From positions 1 through 64,000 of the forward strand of contig VSOZ01000005.1 of NCBI GenBank assembly GCA_009775095.1: DNA of 64,000 nucleotides, written 5' to 3'. The position numbers were made by a program, and so were the translations under genes. The notes beneath the pieces are model-generated. The model had not been told where the DNA came from. It ran no database searches and saw only the letters and a program-made list of their open reading frames with translations. Shown here in pieces: positions 34,587 to 44,247 of this stretch (the stretch's first letter is position 1; the number at the start of each line of letters is the position of its first letter). The DNA is from Muribaculum sp. Lineage in GTDB: Bacteria; Bacteroidota; Bacteroidia; Bacteroidales; Muribaculaceae.

Positions 34587-37175
34587 TCAGTTACGAAATA
34601 TTAATTCCTCTCCCTCGGCATCGATTATTATCGGATGTTCACGGTCCACTTTCTGTGCGAGGATATCCTTTGACAACCTGTTGAGCACCATGCGCTGGAG
34701 CACACGTTTCACCGGTCGGGCACCGAACTCCGGATTGTATCCTTCTTTGGCAAGATACTTCAGTGCATTGGGCGTTACTTCAAGTACTACGCCGTTTTTG
34801 GCAAGCATATGTTTGATGGCGTTGACTTGTATGCCGACTATCTCTTCGATCTCACGCTCGTTAAGCGGGGTAAACATTATGATCTCGTCAATACGGTTCA
34901 GAAACTCCGGACGTATCGTCTGTTTGAGCATGTCAAGAACCTGCTCTTTTGTCTTCTCCACAACTTCCGCATGGTTTTCGTCATTGATTTCGGCAAAATT
35001 CTCACGAATAACCTGTGAGCCCATATTGGAGGTCATTATGATTATCGTGTTCTTGAAGTTTACAAGACGCCCTTTATTATCGGTAAGTCTTCCGTCGTCA
35101 AGTACCTGCAGCAGGATGTTGAAGACATCGGGATGAGCCTTCTCTATTTCATCGAAGAGGACTACCGAATATGGTTTGCGGCGTACTGCCTCTGTAAGCT
35201 GACCGCCTTCGTCGTAACCGACATATCCCGGAGGCGCTCCAACAAGACGGCTCACGGTATGCTTCTCCTGATACTCGCTCATATCTATACGGGTCATCAT
35301 GTTCTCGTCATCAAACAGATATTCGGCCAAAGCTTTTGCAAGTTCCGTTTTACCGACGCCGGTAGTTCCGAGGAATATGAACGAGCCGATAGGCCTGCGG
35401 GGGTCGTTAAGCCCGGCACGGCTACGACGCACTGCGTCGGCTATCGCAGCAATGGCTTCCTCTTGTCCTACAACACGCTTATGCAACTCGGCCTCGAGAT
35501 GAAGCAACTTCTCCTTCTCGCTCTGTACCATTTTGCTCACAGGTATTCCGGTCCATCTCGATACTACATCTGCTATATCGTCGGCATCCACTTCCTCCTT
35601 TATCAGGGATTTGTCGCCTTGCATCGCCTTGAGTTGTTCCTGAACAGCCACATTTTCGTTCTCTTTCTGCTGGATTCGTGAATAACGTATTTCGGCCACT
35701 TTTGCATAATCGCCCTCTCGCTCGGCTTTATCGGCCTCGAATTTTAGTTGCTCTATGTCAATCTTATTCTGCTGAATGCGATTGATAAGCTCCTTTTGCG
35801 ATTCCCACTTTGCCTTGAAGTCTTTTTCTGTGTCACGCAGATCGGCGAGTTCGCGTTCGAGCTCCTTGATCTTCTCTTTGTCGCCTTCGCGTTTTATGGC
35901 TTCACGTTCAATCTCAAGTTGTGCTATTTTTCTTGTTATCTCGTCAAGAGCCTGCGGCACACTGTCGCGTTCAAGTCTGAGCTTTGAAGCGGCTTCATCT
36001 ATCAGGTCAATGGCCTTGTCAGGAAGAAAACGATCCGTTATATAACGTTCCGACAGTTGCACGGCTGCGATAATGGCTTCGTCACGTATACGTACCTGAT
36101 GGTGGTTCTCATAACGCTCTTTAAGTCCACGAAGTATGGATATGGCGCTCATCTCGTCGGGCTCGTTAACCATGACTTTCTGGAAACGACGTTCAAGAGC
36201 CTTGTCTTTCTCGAAATATTTCTGATACTCGTCAAGAGTGGTGGCTCCTATACTGCGCAACTCACCTCGTGCAAGAGCCGGCTTGAGTATATTGGCGGCA
36301 TCCATGGCTCCTTCGCCCTTTCCGGCACCCACAAGAGTATGTATCTCGTCAATAAACAATATTATGTCACCGTCAGCTTGAGTGACTTCATTTACGATTG
36401 CTTTAAGACGCTCCTCAAACTCACCTTTATATTTGGCTCCGGCAACAAGGGCACCCATGTCAAGCGAATAAATCTGCTTGTTTTTAAGGTTTTCCGGTAC
36501 GTCGCCACGCACAATACGATGAGCGAGCCCCTCGGCTATGGCTGTTTTTCCGGTTCCCGGCTCACCAATGAGCATAGGGTTGTTTTTGGTTCGTCGGTTA
36601 AGTATCTGCAGCACACGCCGTATTTCGTCATCACGACCTATTACCGGGTCCAGTTTACCAGAACGCGCACGTTCATTCAGATTTATAGCGTATTTGCTTA
36701 AAGCGTTGTATGTTTCCTCGGCACTTTGGTCAGTGGCTTTTTTACCTTTACGCAATTCTTCAATGGCCGCGCTAAGTTCATGCTCGGTAAGTCCTACATC
36801 TTTCAAAATTTGCGATGCAGGGCTTTTTACAGTGTAAATGGCAAGGAGTATAGCTTCCAGCGTCACATACTGATCACCCTGTTTTTTCGCAATGTCAAGC
36901 GCTTTTTGCAGCACGTCATTGGACGTCCTGCTCAGATAAGGCTCGCCCCCCGATACTTTCGGTTCCGATGAAATCGCACGGTCCACGGCAGCTGCCACAA
37001 CTCCCGGATTGGCTCCGACCTTCTGAAATATGAATTGCATCAGAGAGTCGCCCTCAGTCAAGAGCCCTTTCAGCAAATGAACCGGTTCAATCGCCTGATT
37101 GCCTGAACCTTTGGTAATCTCGACGGCTTTTTGAATGGCCTCCTGCGATTTAATCGTAAAATTGTTGAAATTCAT
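34587..37175 (-). CDS. clpB: ATP-dependent chaperone ClpB
   Basis: 862-residue AAA+ disaggregase that works with DnaK to rescue aggregated proteins. N-domain (about 1-145), first AAA module with GEPGTGKT (about 205-212), a long coiled-coil middle domain (about 405-525), second AAA module with GTTGVGKT (about 605-612) and the arginine-finger region. The pore motif KYKGEFEERLK is intact. Length is typical. Divergent from the DUF5106 protein gene. Confidence 0.98.
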   Translation of the reverse strand: MNFNNFTIKSQEAIQKAVEITKGSGNQAIEPVHLLKGLLTEGDSLMQFIFQKVGANPGVVAAAVDRAISSEPKVSGGEPYLSRTSNDVLQKALDIAKKQGDQYVTLEAILLAIYTVKSPASQILKDVGLTEHELSAAIEELRKGKKATDQSAEETYNALSKYAINLNERARSGKLDPVIGRDDEIRRVLQILNRRTKNNPMLIGEPGTGKTAIAEGLAHRIVRGDVPENLKNKQIYSLDMGALVAGAKYKGEFEERLKAIVNEVTQADGDIILFIDEIHTLVGAGKGEGAMDAANILKPALARGELRSIGATTLDEYQKYFEKDKALERRFQKVMVNEPDEMSAISILRGLKERYENHHQVRIRDEAIIAAVQLSERYITDRFLPDKAIDLIDEAASKLRLERDSVPQALDEITRKIAQLEIEREAIKREGDKEKIKELERELADLRDTEKDFKAKWESQKELINRIQQNKIDIEQLKFEADKAEREGDYAKVAEIRYSRIQQKENENVAVQEQLKAMQGDKSLIKEEVDADDIADVVSRWTGIPVSKMVQSEKEKLLHLEAELHKRVVGQEEAIAAIADAVRRSRAGLNDPRRPIGSFIFLGTTGVGKTELAKALAEYLFDDENMMTRIDMSEYQEKHTVSRLVGAPPGYVGYDEGGQLTEAVRRKPYSVVLFDEIEKAHPDVFNILLQVLDDGRLTDNKGRLVNFKNTIIIMTSNMGSQVIRENFAEINDENHAEVVEKTKEQVLDMLKQTIRPEFLNRIDEIIMFTPLNEREIEEIVGIQVNAIKHMLAKNGVVLEVTPNALKYLAKEGYNPEFGARPVKRVLQRMVLNRLSKDILAQKVDREHPIIIDAEGEELIFRN

Positions 37176-37245
37176 AATATGATATAAATTAGGATTTACT
37201 TTATTTTTCTAACACTTTTGAGTGTAATAATGTTGATTATTTATT

Positions 37246-37275
37246 TTGTGTTACCACCGTCATTTCTTAACTTTG
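37246..37275 (+). promoter_or_regulatory. Promoter of the plus-strand run starting at 37303
   Basis: TTG, 19 nt, then TAACTTTG, 27 nt before the start codon: a close -33/-7 fit. Confidence 0.65.
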
Positions 37276-37302
37276 TTTGTCAAAAATTATGCCAATTTCT
37301 AA

Positions 37303-38205
37303 ATGAATAAGACATTTATTATTGCTGTCACGATATTGGCTTACGCTTTTTCGTTGACTGCACAAGTAAAGACCACTCCGTTTGAATACCCTGTCGTGCC
37401 TGACAGTCTACAGACATTGCAACAGCGTACAAGTTTTCTCGTATCGCGGTTTTGGGACAATGCCGACATGAAAAAAGTGATGGCCGACACAGCTTCGTTC
37501 AACAAAGCATTTGAAGATTTTGTGTCATTTATACCGTATGCTCATGCTGACACTGTCAAGCATGCCATAAACCGTCTTACACTTCGATTCAAGGAAGACC
37601 CCAAGAATTTGCTTAAATTGGCTTACGCGGCAGAAAAAGAGATGTTTGGTCCGGAGGCTCAATTTTGGGCTGACGAACAGTACATGCAGTTTACCCGGCC
37701 TGTGTTCACAAACAAAAAGATAAGCGCCAATGATAAAAAGCATTTTCTTGACAACGTAAAGATGCTTAACGGCTCACAGGTTGGCTCTACGGTATCTCCG
37801 ATTTCATACACGACACAGTATGGCGCGCAGCACAGTCTGCACGATCAAAAGGCCGAATACTATCTGCTGTATTTTTACGGACCCGATTGTAGTGACTGCG
37901 ACATGACTCATCTGCGCATGGAGACTGATGTCGCTCTTGAAAATATAACAAAGTCCGGACAACTTAAAATTATAGACATATATGTCGGAGAGCCGACTGA
38001 TACATGGAAGAAGTCAATAGCATCATTTCCTTATGAATGGGAAGCCGGATACTGTGCCAATGCAGGCTCGGTTATTGACCTACGGGAGCTCCCTCGTATA
38101 TACCTGCTTGACAATGAATACAAGATTGTAGCTCGTAATATAAATATAAATCAGGTGCTGTCATTGGCATCGGCGCTTAACCGACGCAATGACCAACAAC
38201 AATAA
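37303..38205 (+). CDS. Exported thioredoxin-fold protein with DUF5106-like N-terminal domain
   Basis: 300 residues with a signal peptide (about 1-20, ending SLTAQ). The N-terminal part (about 28-145) is helical and matches my recollection of DUF5106. The C-terminal part (about 170-295) is thioredoxin-like, with YFYGPDCSDCDMTHL carrying a CxxC motif (CSDC) and the cis-Pro segment LPRIYLLD. It probably acts as a periplasmic disulfide oxidoreductase. It is followed by a DoxX protein 14 nt later, a common redox-related pairing. Confidence 0.82.
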   Translation: MNKTFIIAVTILAYAFSLTAQVKTTPFEYPVVPDSLQTLQQRTSFLVSRFWDNADMKKVMADTASFNKAFEDFVSFIPYAHADTVKHAINRLTLRFKEDPKNLLKLAYAAEKEMFGPEAQFWADEQYMQFTRPVFTNKKISANDKKHFLDNVKMLNGSQVGSTVSPISYTTQYGAQHSLHDQKAEYYLLYFYGPDCSDCDMTHLRMETDVALENITKSGQLKIIDIYVGEPTDTWKKSIASFPYEWEAGYCANAGSVIDLRELPRIYLLDNEYKIVARNININQVLSLASALNRRNDQQQ

Positions 38206-38219
38206 AATAGTGCGCGATT

Positions 38220-38720
38220 ATGAAGATATTTTTTGAAAACCTGTTTTTACGCAGTACGGGGTATGCCTACAGCAATCTCGCGCGATTGTTTCTGCGCCTG
38301 TTTGTAGGCGTAATGTTTATTCAGTTCGGCATACGCCATTTGATCAATTTTTCCTCGCTGCGTTATACATTTCCTCCGATACTCGGTATGGATAGCGAGA
38401 CATCATTGATAATGATGATATGTATCGAAGTCATATGCTCGCTTTTTATCATGGTCGGTTTTCTTACACGCCTTGCGGTGCTACCTCCGATAATTGCCAT
38501 GTCGGTAGCCGAATATCACATATTGCATGACATGTTGTCAGATACTGTCACATATTCGCTGTCAAGCACACAGCCCGGGTATCTGCCTTTGATGTTTATA
38601 GGCGTTTTTATTTTCTTCATCATTGCCGGCCCGGGGAAAATATCATTGGATTATTTTATCTCTCTCTTCATAATATCGCGCCGCGGCAAGGACGAGCGCG
38701 ACGAACTCGAAGAAGTCTAA
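38220..38720 (+). CDS. DoxX family membrane protein
   Basis: 166 residues with four membrane helices (about 20-40, 60-85, 85-105, 120-140) and the DoxX-like LFLRLFVGVMFIQFGIRHL opening. DoxX proteins are small redox-associated membrane proteins of unclear mechanism. It is coupled to the thioredoxin-fold gene before it, and mnmA starts 28 nt later. Confidence 0.8.
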   Translation: MKIFFENLFLRSTGYAYSNLARLFLRLFVGVMFIQFGIRHLINFSSLRYTFPPILGMDSETSLIMMICIEVICSLFIMVGFLTRLAVLPPIIAMSVAEYHILHDMLSDTVTYSLSSTQPGYLPLMFIGVFIFFIIAGPGKISLDYFISLFIISRRGKDERDELEEV

Positions 38721-38748
38721 AGTATATAATTTAAAACAAGTCTATTCA

Positions 38749-39828
38749 GTGAAGATAGCCGTACTTATCTCCGGAGGCGTGGACAGCGCTGTAGTTGTCC
38801 ACCGATTAAAGGAAGAGGGCCACGACCTTCATTTATTTTACATACGCATAGGTCTTGACAACGGCGAAGGCGATTGCTCGGCCGAAGAGGACATAGAGAT
38901 GTGTCGTTTCATAGCCAAGAAATACGGATGTCCGTTTGAAGTGGTGTCACTTCATGAAGAATATTGGGACAATGTCATGGAGTATGCGTTGCGCACGGTA
39001 CGTCAGGGGCTGACCCCTAATCCGGATATCATGTGCAACAAGATGATAAAATTCGGATATTTTGAACAGCGTTGGGGGCATGAATTTGACAAAACCGCTA
39101 CCGGGCATTATGCTACTACCGATGTTGTAGATGACAAGATATATCTTGCCACTGCTGTTGATCCTGTAAAAGACCAGACCGATTTTCTTGCCCGCATAAG
39201 TTACGAACAGCTTTCTCATCTTATATTTCCCATAGGCGATATGCCTAAGGCCAAAGTTCGGGAGACGGCGATTGCGGTAAAGATGCCTAATGCTTTCAGA
39301 AAAGACAGTCAAGGCATATGTTTTCTCGGTAAGATAAATTACAACGACTTTATAAAACGTCATCTCGGCATAAAGAAAGGACCGATTATCCAACTTGAGA
39401 CCGGACGTAAACTCGGTGAGCACAATGGCTTCTGGTTTCACACCATAGGACAGCGCAAAGGGCTCGGACTTAGCGGCGGTCCGTGGTATGTGGTAAAGAA
39501 AAACATACATGACAATGTCGTATATGTAAGTCAAGGATACGATACGGAAAAGCAGTACGGTAAAACTCTTCATCTTGCCGAAATGCACTTCATATCTGGC
39601 AATCCGTGGCCGGATAGCTGTGACCGTGTAAATATAACATTTAAAAACCGACATATGCCCGAATTCCTGCCGGCCACACTTACACGTATGTCTGCCGACG
39701 AGTACGTCATTGAGTCGTGTAACCGTGTACAAGGCATAGCTCCGGGACAGTTTGCCGTTATTTACGATGCGGCATCCCATCTGTGTTACGGAAGCGGCAT
39801 AATTACCGGACAAAATATAATATTATGA
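38749..39828 (+). CDS. mnmA: tRNA-specific 2-thiouridylase MnmA
   Basis: Thiolates U34 of tRNAs for Lys, Glu and Gln. 359 residues from a GTG start. P-loop SGGVDSAVVV near the N-terminus, catalytic Cys in NPDIMCNKMIKFG (about 100) and the persulfide Cys in DSQGICFLG (about 190). The middle part of the ATP domain reads HLFYIRIG, unlike the E. coli form, so it may belong to a second Bacteroidota MnmA subgroup. Its stop overlaps the next start as ATGA. Confidence 0.92.
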   Translation: MKIAVLISGGVDSAVVVHRLKEEGHDLHLFYIRIGLDNGEGDCSAEEDIEMCRFIAKKYGCPFEVVSLHEEYWDNVMEYALRTVRQGLTPNPDIMCNKMIKFGYFEQRWGHEFDKTATGHYATTDVVDDKIYLATAVDPVKDQTDFLARISYEQLSHLIFPIGDMPKAKVRETAIAVKMPNAFRKDSQGICFLGKINYNDFIKRHLGIKKGPIIQLETGRKLGEHNGFWFHTIGQRKGLGLSGGPWYVVKKNIHDNVVYVSQGYDTEKQYGKTLHLAEMHFISGNPWPDSCDRVNITFKNRHMPEFLPATLTRMSADEYVIESCNRVQGIAPGQFAVIYDAASHLCYGSGIITGQNIIL

Positions 39829-40427
39829 GCGACAACCAACGTATAAGATTGAAGGTTCTGGGTATTTCATACAGCCAGATACAGTCAGGGGCATACGCCC
39901 TTATTCTCGCACAGGTCGACGGACCTTATCGTATTCCGGTTGTCATCGGAGCGTCAGAGGCTCAGTCTATTGCTATCAGGCTTGAAAGCATAATACCGCC
40001 GCGGCCCATGACACATGACCTTTTTGTCAGCTTTGCCCATGCATTCGGCGTAAAACTTAAGGAAGTGTTCATATACAAATTTGAAGACGGTATATTTTCA
40101 TCAGAGCTTACGTTTACCGACGGCGACCGTACCATCGTGCTTGATTCCCGCACATCTGACGCTATCGGTATAGCGCTCCGCACCAAGTCACCTATATACA
40201 CGACAAAAGAGATTCTTGACGAAACCGGATTTATTTTGGAAGAAACCGTGCCTGACGACAATCACCGTCAAGCCGAGGAAGAGACAGTAACCGACAGTCC
40301 GAAACTCGAGAATTATGCTATAGAAGAACTTGAACGTACGTTGGAGAAACTTATAGCACAGGAGAACTACGAAGAGGCGGCAAAAGTAAGCGAAATTCTT
40401 AACCGTAAACGCAACGAACAGCATTAG
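39825..40427 (+). CDS. Bifunctional nuclease family protein (DUF151) with C-terminal UVR motif
   Basis: 200 residues from ATG 39825, overlapping the mnmA stop by 4 nt. The N-terminal DUF151 domain (about 1-130) has the conserved LPVVIG-like IPVVIGASEAQSIAI and RTSDAIGIALR motifs. The C-terminus (about 160-198) is a UvrB/UvrC-type helical hairpin (LEKLIAQENYEEAAKVSEI). The biological substrate is unknown; related proteins show DNase and RNase activity. Confidence 0.9.
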   Translation: MSDNQRIRLKVLGISYSQIQSGAYALILAQVDGPYRIPVVIGASEAQSIAIRLESIIPPRPMTHDLFVSFAHAFGVKLKEVFIYKFEDGIFSSELTFTDGDRTIVLDSRTSDAIGIALRTKSPIYTTKEILDETGFILEETVPDDNHRQAEEETVTDSPKLENYAIEELERTLEKLIAQENYEEAAKVSEILNRKRNEQH

Positions 40428-40458
40428 ACCGTTCAGCCAAACTATATCATAAAAACAT

Positions 40459-41796
40459 ATGAAGACGATAAAAATCAAATTAGCGCTTCTGACATTTATC
40501 GAGTTTGCCGTATGGGGCGCCTATCTTACCTCGCTCGGAAGCTATCTTTTTAATGTCGGACTTAAAAGCAATATAGGCATTTTTTATGCCGTGCAAGGCA
40601 TTGTATCTATATTCATGCCTGCATTGATCGGTATTATAGCCGACCGTTGGATACCTGCACAGAAGACATTGTCATTAAGCCATCTGTTGGCCGGAATATT
40701 CATGCTTGCCGCCGGTTTGTACGGCATGACTGCAGGTGATGCTCCGGAATTCGGCATACTGTTTACTCTATATTCTCTCTCTGTGGCATTTTTTATGCCG
40801 ACTATAGGTCTTCACAACTCAGTGGCATATACCGCGCTTGAAAAGGCCGGACTTGATGCGATCAAGCACTTTCCGCCTATAAGGGTATTCGGCACGGTCG
40901 GCTTCATTGTAGCCATGTTGTTTGTCAACTTTACCGGTTATCAGAATACATATGCACAGCTTATAACCTCCGGAGTACTTAGCTTTGTCATGGTATTTTA
41001 TGCCCTGCTTATGCCTTCATGTCCGGTAAATCGCGGTAAAAAAGGGGGCGGTTTTGTTGAAGCGTTCGGACTTAAGGCTTTCACGCTTTTCCGTCAGAAG
41101 CAGATGGCTATATTCTTTATCTTCTCAATGCTTCTCGGTGTTGCCCTCCAGATAACCAACGGTTTCGCCAACCCGTTTATTCAGGCCTTTGGCTCAATAC
41201 CGGAGTATGCCAATGACTGGGGTGTGCATAACGCCAACGCGCTTATATCATTGTCACAGATGAGTGAGACTCTGTGCATACTCCTCATCCCGTTTTTCCT
41301 GCGGCGTTTCGGCATAAAGATCGTTATGTTGATGTCTATGTTGGCATGGGCTTTGCGTTTCGGCTTTTTCGGCATCGGCAACCCCGGTTCAGGCGTGTGG
41401 CTGTTTATCCTGTCAATGATTGTCTACGGAATAGCGTTTGACTTCTTCAATATATCGGGTTCGTTGTATGTCAACAGCAAGACACATGCTTCTTTGCGCT
41501 CAAGCGCACAAGGCCTGTTTATGCTTATGACCAACGGTGTGGGTGCCACTATAGGAACTTTGTGTGCTCAGGCTGTGATTGACCGTTATGTATACTCACA
41601 GACCGATAATGAGGCCATAATATCGGGATGGCATACGTCATGGCTTATATTTGCCGCATACGCACTCGTTATTGCCGTATTGTTCATGCTTGTTTTCCGT
41701 GACAATGACCGTCATCCGTCCATATCTGGTGACGAAGCGGCCGACATTGACGGCGATGTGCCTGACGGCATGACCTCCATCGCTGATAAGAACTAA
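40459..41796 (+). CDS. Nucleoside:proton symporter, MFS (NupG/XapB family)
   Basis: 445 residues with twelve predicted membrane helices. The N-terminus LALLTFIEFAVWGAYLTSLG and the DRWIPAQK loop between helices 2 and 3 match the NupG family of nucleoside importers. The C-terminal tail is acidic. It lies 31 nt after the DUF151 gene, in the same run as rsmE and kdsA. Confidence 0.88.
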   Translation: MKTIKIKLALLTFIEFAVWGAYLTSLGSYLFNVGLKSNIGIFYAVQGIVSIFMPALIGIIADRWIPAQKTLSLSHLLAGIFMLAAGLYGMTAGDAPEFGILFTLYSLSVAFFMPTIGLHNSVAYTALEKAGLDAIKHFPPIRVFGTVGFIVAMLFVNFTGYQNTYAQLITSGVLSFVMVFYALLMPSCPVNRGKKGGGFVEAFGLKAFTLFRQKQMAIFFIFSMLLGVALQITNGFANPFIQAFGSIPEYANDWGVHNANALISLSQMSETLCILLIPFFLRRFGIKIVMLMSMLAWALRFGFFGIGNPGSGVWLFILSMIVYGIAFDFFNISGSLYVNSKTHASLRSSAQGLFMLMTNGVGATIGTLCAQAVIDRYVYSQTDNEAIISGWHTSWLIFAAYALVIAVLFMLVFRDNDRHPSISGDEAADIDGDVPDGMTSIADKN

Positions 41797-41809
41797 TTAT
41801 TTGCAGTAT

Positions 41810-42523
41810 ATGATACAGTTTTATGCTCCGGAGATAGAAACCGAACTGACACTTCCCGAAGAAGAGGCCCGACACTGCATCAAGGTATTGCGCACCAGAC
41901 CGGGCGACTTGATTGAGGTCATTGACGGAAAAGGTAATCGGTTTTCATGTCGCCTTACAGATGACAATCCACGTCATGCTACGGTGGAAATAGAAGCGAA
42001 AACGGCTATTCCGCTGTCATGGACAACGGAGATAACCGTAGCCGTCGCTCCGACAAAAAATATGGATCGCATGGAGTGGACGGTCGAAAAACTGACAGAA
42101 ATAGGCATAAACCGGATAATACCGCTCCACTGTCGGTACTCCGAACGCAAAGATATCAAGGTCGACCGCCTGCAACGCATTGCTGTATCGGCGATGAAAC
42201 AGTCGTTAAAGACCGTTTTGCCTGAGATAACTCCAATGCGCTCATTTAAAGAGATTGTGCAATCGTGCACTGCCGATCAAAAGTTTATCGCTTACTGCGA
42301 TCCGTCCATACCTCGTAAGCTACTTGCCTGCGAATATCGTCCTGTAGCCGACAGTGTGCTTATATTCATAGGTCCCGAAGGCGACTTTTCAAAGGAGGAA
42401 ATATCGGCAGCCATCAATGCCGGATTCATGCCGATATCGCTCGGTGAGAACAGACTCCGCACCGAGACCGCCGCACTTGTCGTCTGCGATACAATACATA
42501 TAATAAATCAATTGAAACAATAA
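41810..42523 (+). CDS. rsmE: 16S rRNA (uracil(1498)-N(3))-methyltransferase
   Basis: SPOUT methyltransferase acting on U1498 of 16S rRNA with SAM. 237 residues from ATG 41810; an upstream TTG at 41801 is less likely. N-terminal PUA-like domain (EEARHCIKVLRTRPGD, about 18-33) and C-terminal knot with FIGPEGDFSKEEI and SLGENRLRTETAAL, both family signatures. Confidence 0.96.
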   Translation: MIQFYAPEIETELTLPEEEARHCIKVLRTRPGDLIEVIDGKGNRFSCRLTDDNPRHATVEIEAKTAIPLSWTTEITVAVAPTKNMDRMEWTVEKLTEIGINRIIPLHCRYSERKDIKVDRLQRIAVSAMKQSLKTVLPEITPMRSFKEIVQSCTADQKFIAYCDPSIPRKLLACEYRPVADSVLIFIGPEGDFSKEEISAAINAGFMPISLGENRLRTETAALVVCDTIHIINQLKQ

Positions 42524-42534
42524 AACCAACAGAT

Positions 42535-43344
42535 ATGCTACGTTATCTTAATTCATCGTCAACCGGCAACTTTTTCCTGCTTGCCGGCCCGTGTGTAATA
42601 GAAGGAGAGGAAATGGCTCTTGACATAGCCGAATATATATGTAACATCACCGCCAAACTCAATATACCTTATGTATTCAAAGGGTCTTACCGTAAAGCCA
42701 ATCGCTCGCGAATAGATTCGTTCACGGGTATAGGCGACGAAAAAGCTTTAAAAATACTTCGCAAAGTCCGTGAAACATTCAACATTCCGGTCGTTACAGA
42801 TATCCATACCGAAGAAGAAGCCGCTATAGCGGCCGAATATGTAGATATACTCCAGATCCCGGCCTTCCTTTGTCGTCAGACCGAACTGCTCATAGCTGCA
42901 GCACGTACCGGAAAAATGGTCAACATAAAAAAAGGACAGTTTCTGTCGCCGGAAGCTATGGAGCATGCCGTACGTAAAGTCATGGATGCCGGCAACAACC
43001 AAGTGGCTATAACCGAACGTGGCACTACTTTCGGTTATCAGGACCTTATCGTAGACTATCGTGGCATTCCAGCCATGCAGAAGTTTGGAGTTCCGGTTAT
43101 CCTTGACGCCACGCACTCGCTTCAGCAACCCAATCAGCCGGCCGGAGTGACAGGCGGACGTCCCGACCTGATCGAGACCATCGCACGAGCCGGTATCGCT
43201 ACAGGAGTCGACGGATTGTTTATAGAGACTCACCGTGAGCCGTCAATGGCTAAAAGTGACGGCGCCAACATGCTGCCTCTGGAGCAACTTCCCGAACTGC
43301 TTAAACGGCTGACAGCCATACGTACTGTCGTAAACACTTTCTAA
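42535..43344 (+). CDS. kdsA: 3-deoxy-8-phosphooctulonate (KDO-8-P) synthase
   Basis: Condenses PEP with arabinose 5-phosphate for lipopolysaccharide inner-core sugar. 269-residue TIM barrel: LLAGPCVIEGEEMA, KGSYRKANRSR (PEP site), NIKKGQFLSP, DATHSLQQPNQPAGVTGG and ETHREPSMAKSDGANM. The KANRS segment, with Asn, favours the metal-independent form. Confirms a Gram-negative envelope. Its stop overlaps the convergent LysR gene by 4 nt. Confidence 0.97.
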   Translation: MLRYLNSSSTGNFFLLAGPCVIEGEEMALDIAEYICNITAKLNIPYVFKGSYRKANRSRIDSFTGIGDEKALKILRKVRETFNIPVVTDIHTEEEAAIAAEYVDILQIPAFLCRQTELLIAAARTGKMVNIKKGQFLSPEAMEHAVRKVMDAGNNQVAITERGTTFGYQDLIVDYRGIPAMQKFGVPVILDATHSLQQPNQPAGVTGGRPDLIETIARAGIATGVDGLFIETHREPSMAKSDGANMLPLEQLPELLKRLTAIRTVVNTF

Positions 43345-44243
43345 AGCCACTCGCTGACACGCTGCCGTACGGCGTTTGATTCACTGAGAAGTTTTAGAAA
43401 TTCACTTGCCGAATGCTTTCGGTAACTGTTCTTAAGTACATGCACACATCCCGCCATATCGCTGCCCGTGATATTGAGCGGGATGGCTTTTATGCCTGCA
43501 TGACCGTGCAGCGTTGCCTCGGCAAGTATAGTTACAATATCGGTCGAACGCACAAGATGCAGTAGAATATTGACTTCATTAAGTTCTGCTTTTATCCTTA
43601 GATCGGTAATACTCTCCCCTATTATTGCCGACAGTTTGTTGCGGGCCTGCATGCCTCGCATAGGCAGCGCGAAATCGCAATCTTTTATATCGTCAAAATT
43701 AAGCTCCTTACGAGAACTTAATGCATGTCCCTCCCTGACTATTACAGACAGACGGCTGTCAAAAAGAGTATGAAACGTCACGTCCGGGCCGACTTCCATC
43801 GGCTTGAATGCAAGTACAAAATCAACTTGACGCTTACGCAGCATATCCATAAGTTCATCGACCGTCTTATAATAGATATTCAGTTTGACATGAGGATAAA
43901 GCTTCATAAATGATATTAGCGGTTCGCTTATCATAGGACTGAACGAATATGTCACGCCTATATTTAGTGTGCCGGTAAGCAGACGCCTTAGGTCAAGTAT
44001 CTTTTCCATGCAAGTATCGGCTTCGTCGATTGTGGTTATCGCCTGCGGCAAAAGATGCTCACCCGCTTCGGTCAAAGCAACGGCATGGCTGTTTCGCTCA
44101 AAAAGAGCGACTCCCATTTCAGTTTCAAGCTGCCTTATCTGTTGTGACAACGTACTTTGGGTTATGCATAATATCTTGGCCGCTTCTGAAAAGTTGAGAG
44201 TTTCGGCCACTTTTGCGAAATATCTGAGTTGTCTTAGTTCCAT
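43341..44243 (-). CDS. LysR family transcriptional regulator
   Basis: 300 residues: N-terminal winged helix-turn-helix (about 1-60; LRYFAKVAETLNFSEAAKILCITQSTLSQQIRQLE) and a substrate-binding-type effector domain (about 90-290). It resembles CynR/OxyR-like members; the residue IVREGHALSSRKEL region is typical of the CysB fold. Cys residues are present (for example in DCDFALPM) but no OxyR-type redox pair could be assigned. The target is unknown; it lies 4 nt downstream of a lipoprotein gene on the same strand. Confidence 0.92.
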   Translation of the reverse strand: MELRQLRYFAKVAETLNFSEAAKILCITQSTLSQQIRQLETEMGVALFERNSHAVALTEAGEHLLPQAITTIDEADTCMEKILDLRRLLTGTLNIGVTYSFSPMISEPLISFMKLYPHVKLNIYYKTVDELMDMLRKRQVDFVLAFKPMEVGPDVTFHTLFDSRLSVIVREGHALSSRKELNFDDIKDCDFALPMRGMQARNKLSAIIGESITDLRIKAELNEVNILLHLVRSTDIVTILAEATLHGHAGIKAIPLNITGSDMAGCVHVLKNSYRKHSASEFLKLLSESNAVRQRVSEWL

Positions 44244-44247
44244 AAAC

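Noticed and set aside
38947..39813. 288-codon frame antisense to mnmA
   Set aside because: The plus strand carries clear MnmA motifs throughout; the antisense product looks random.
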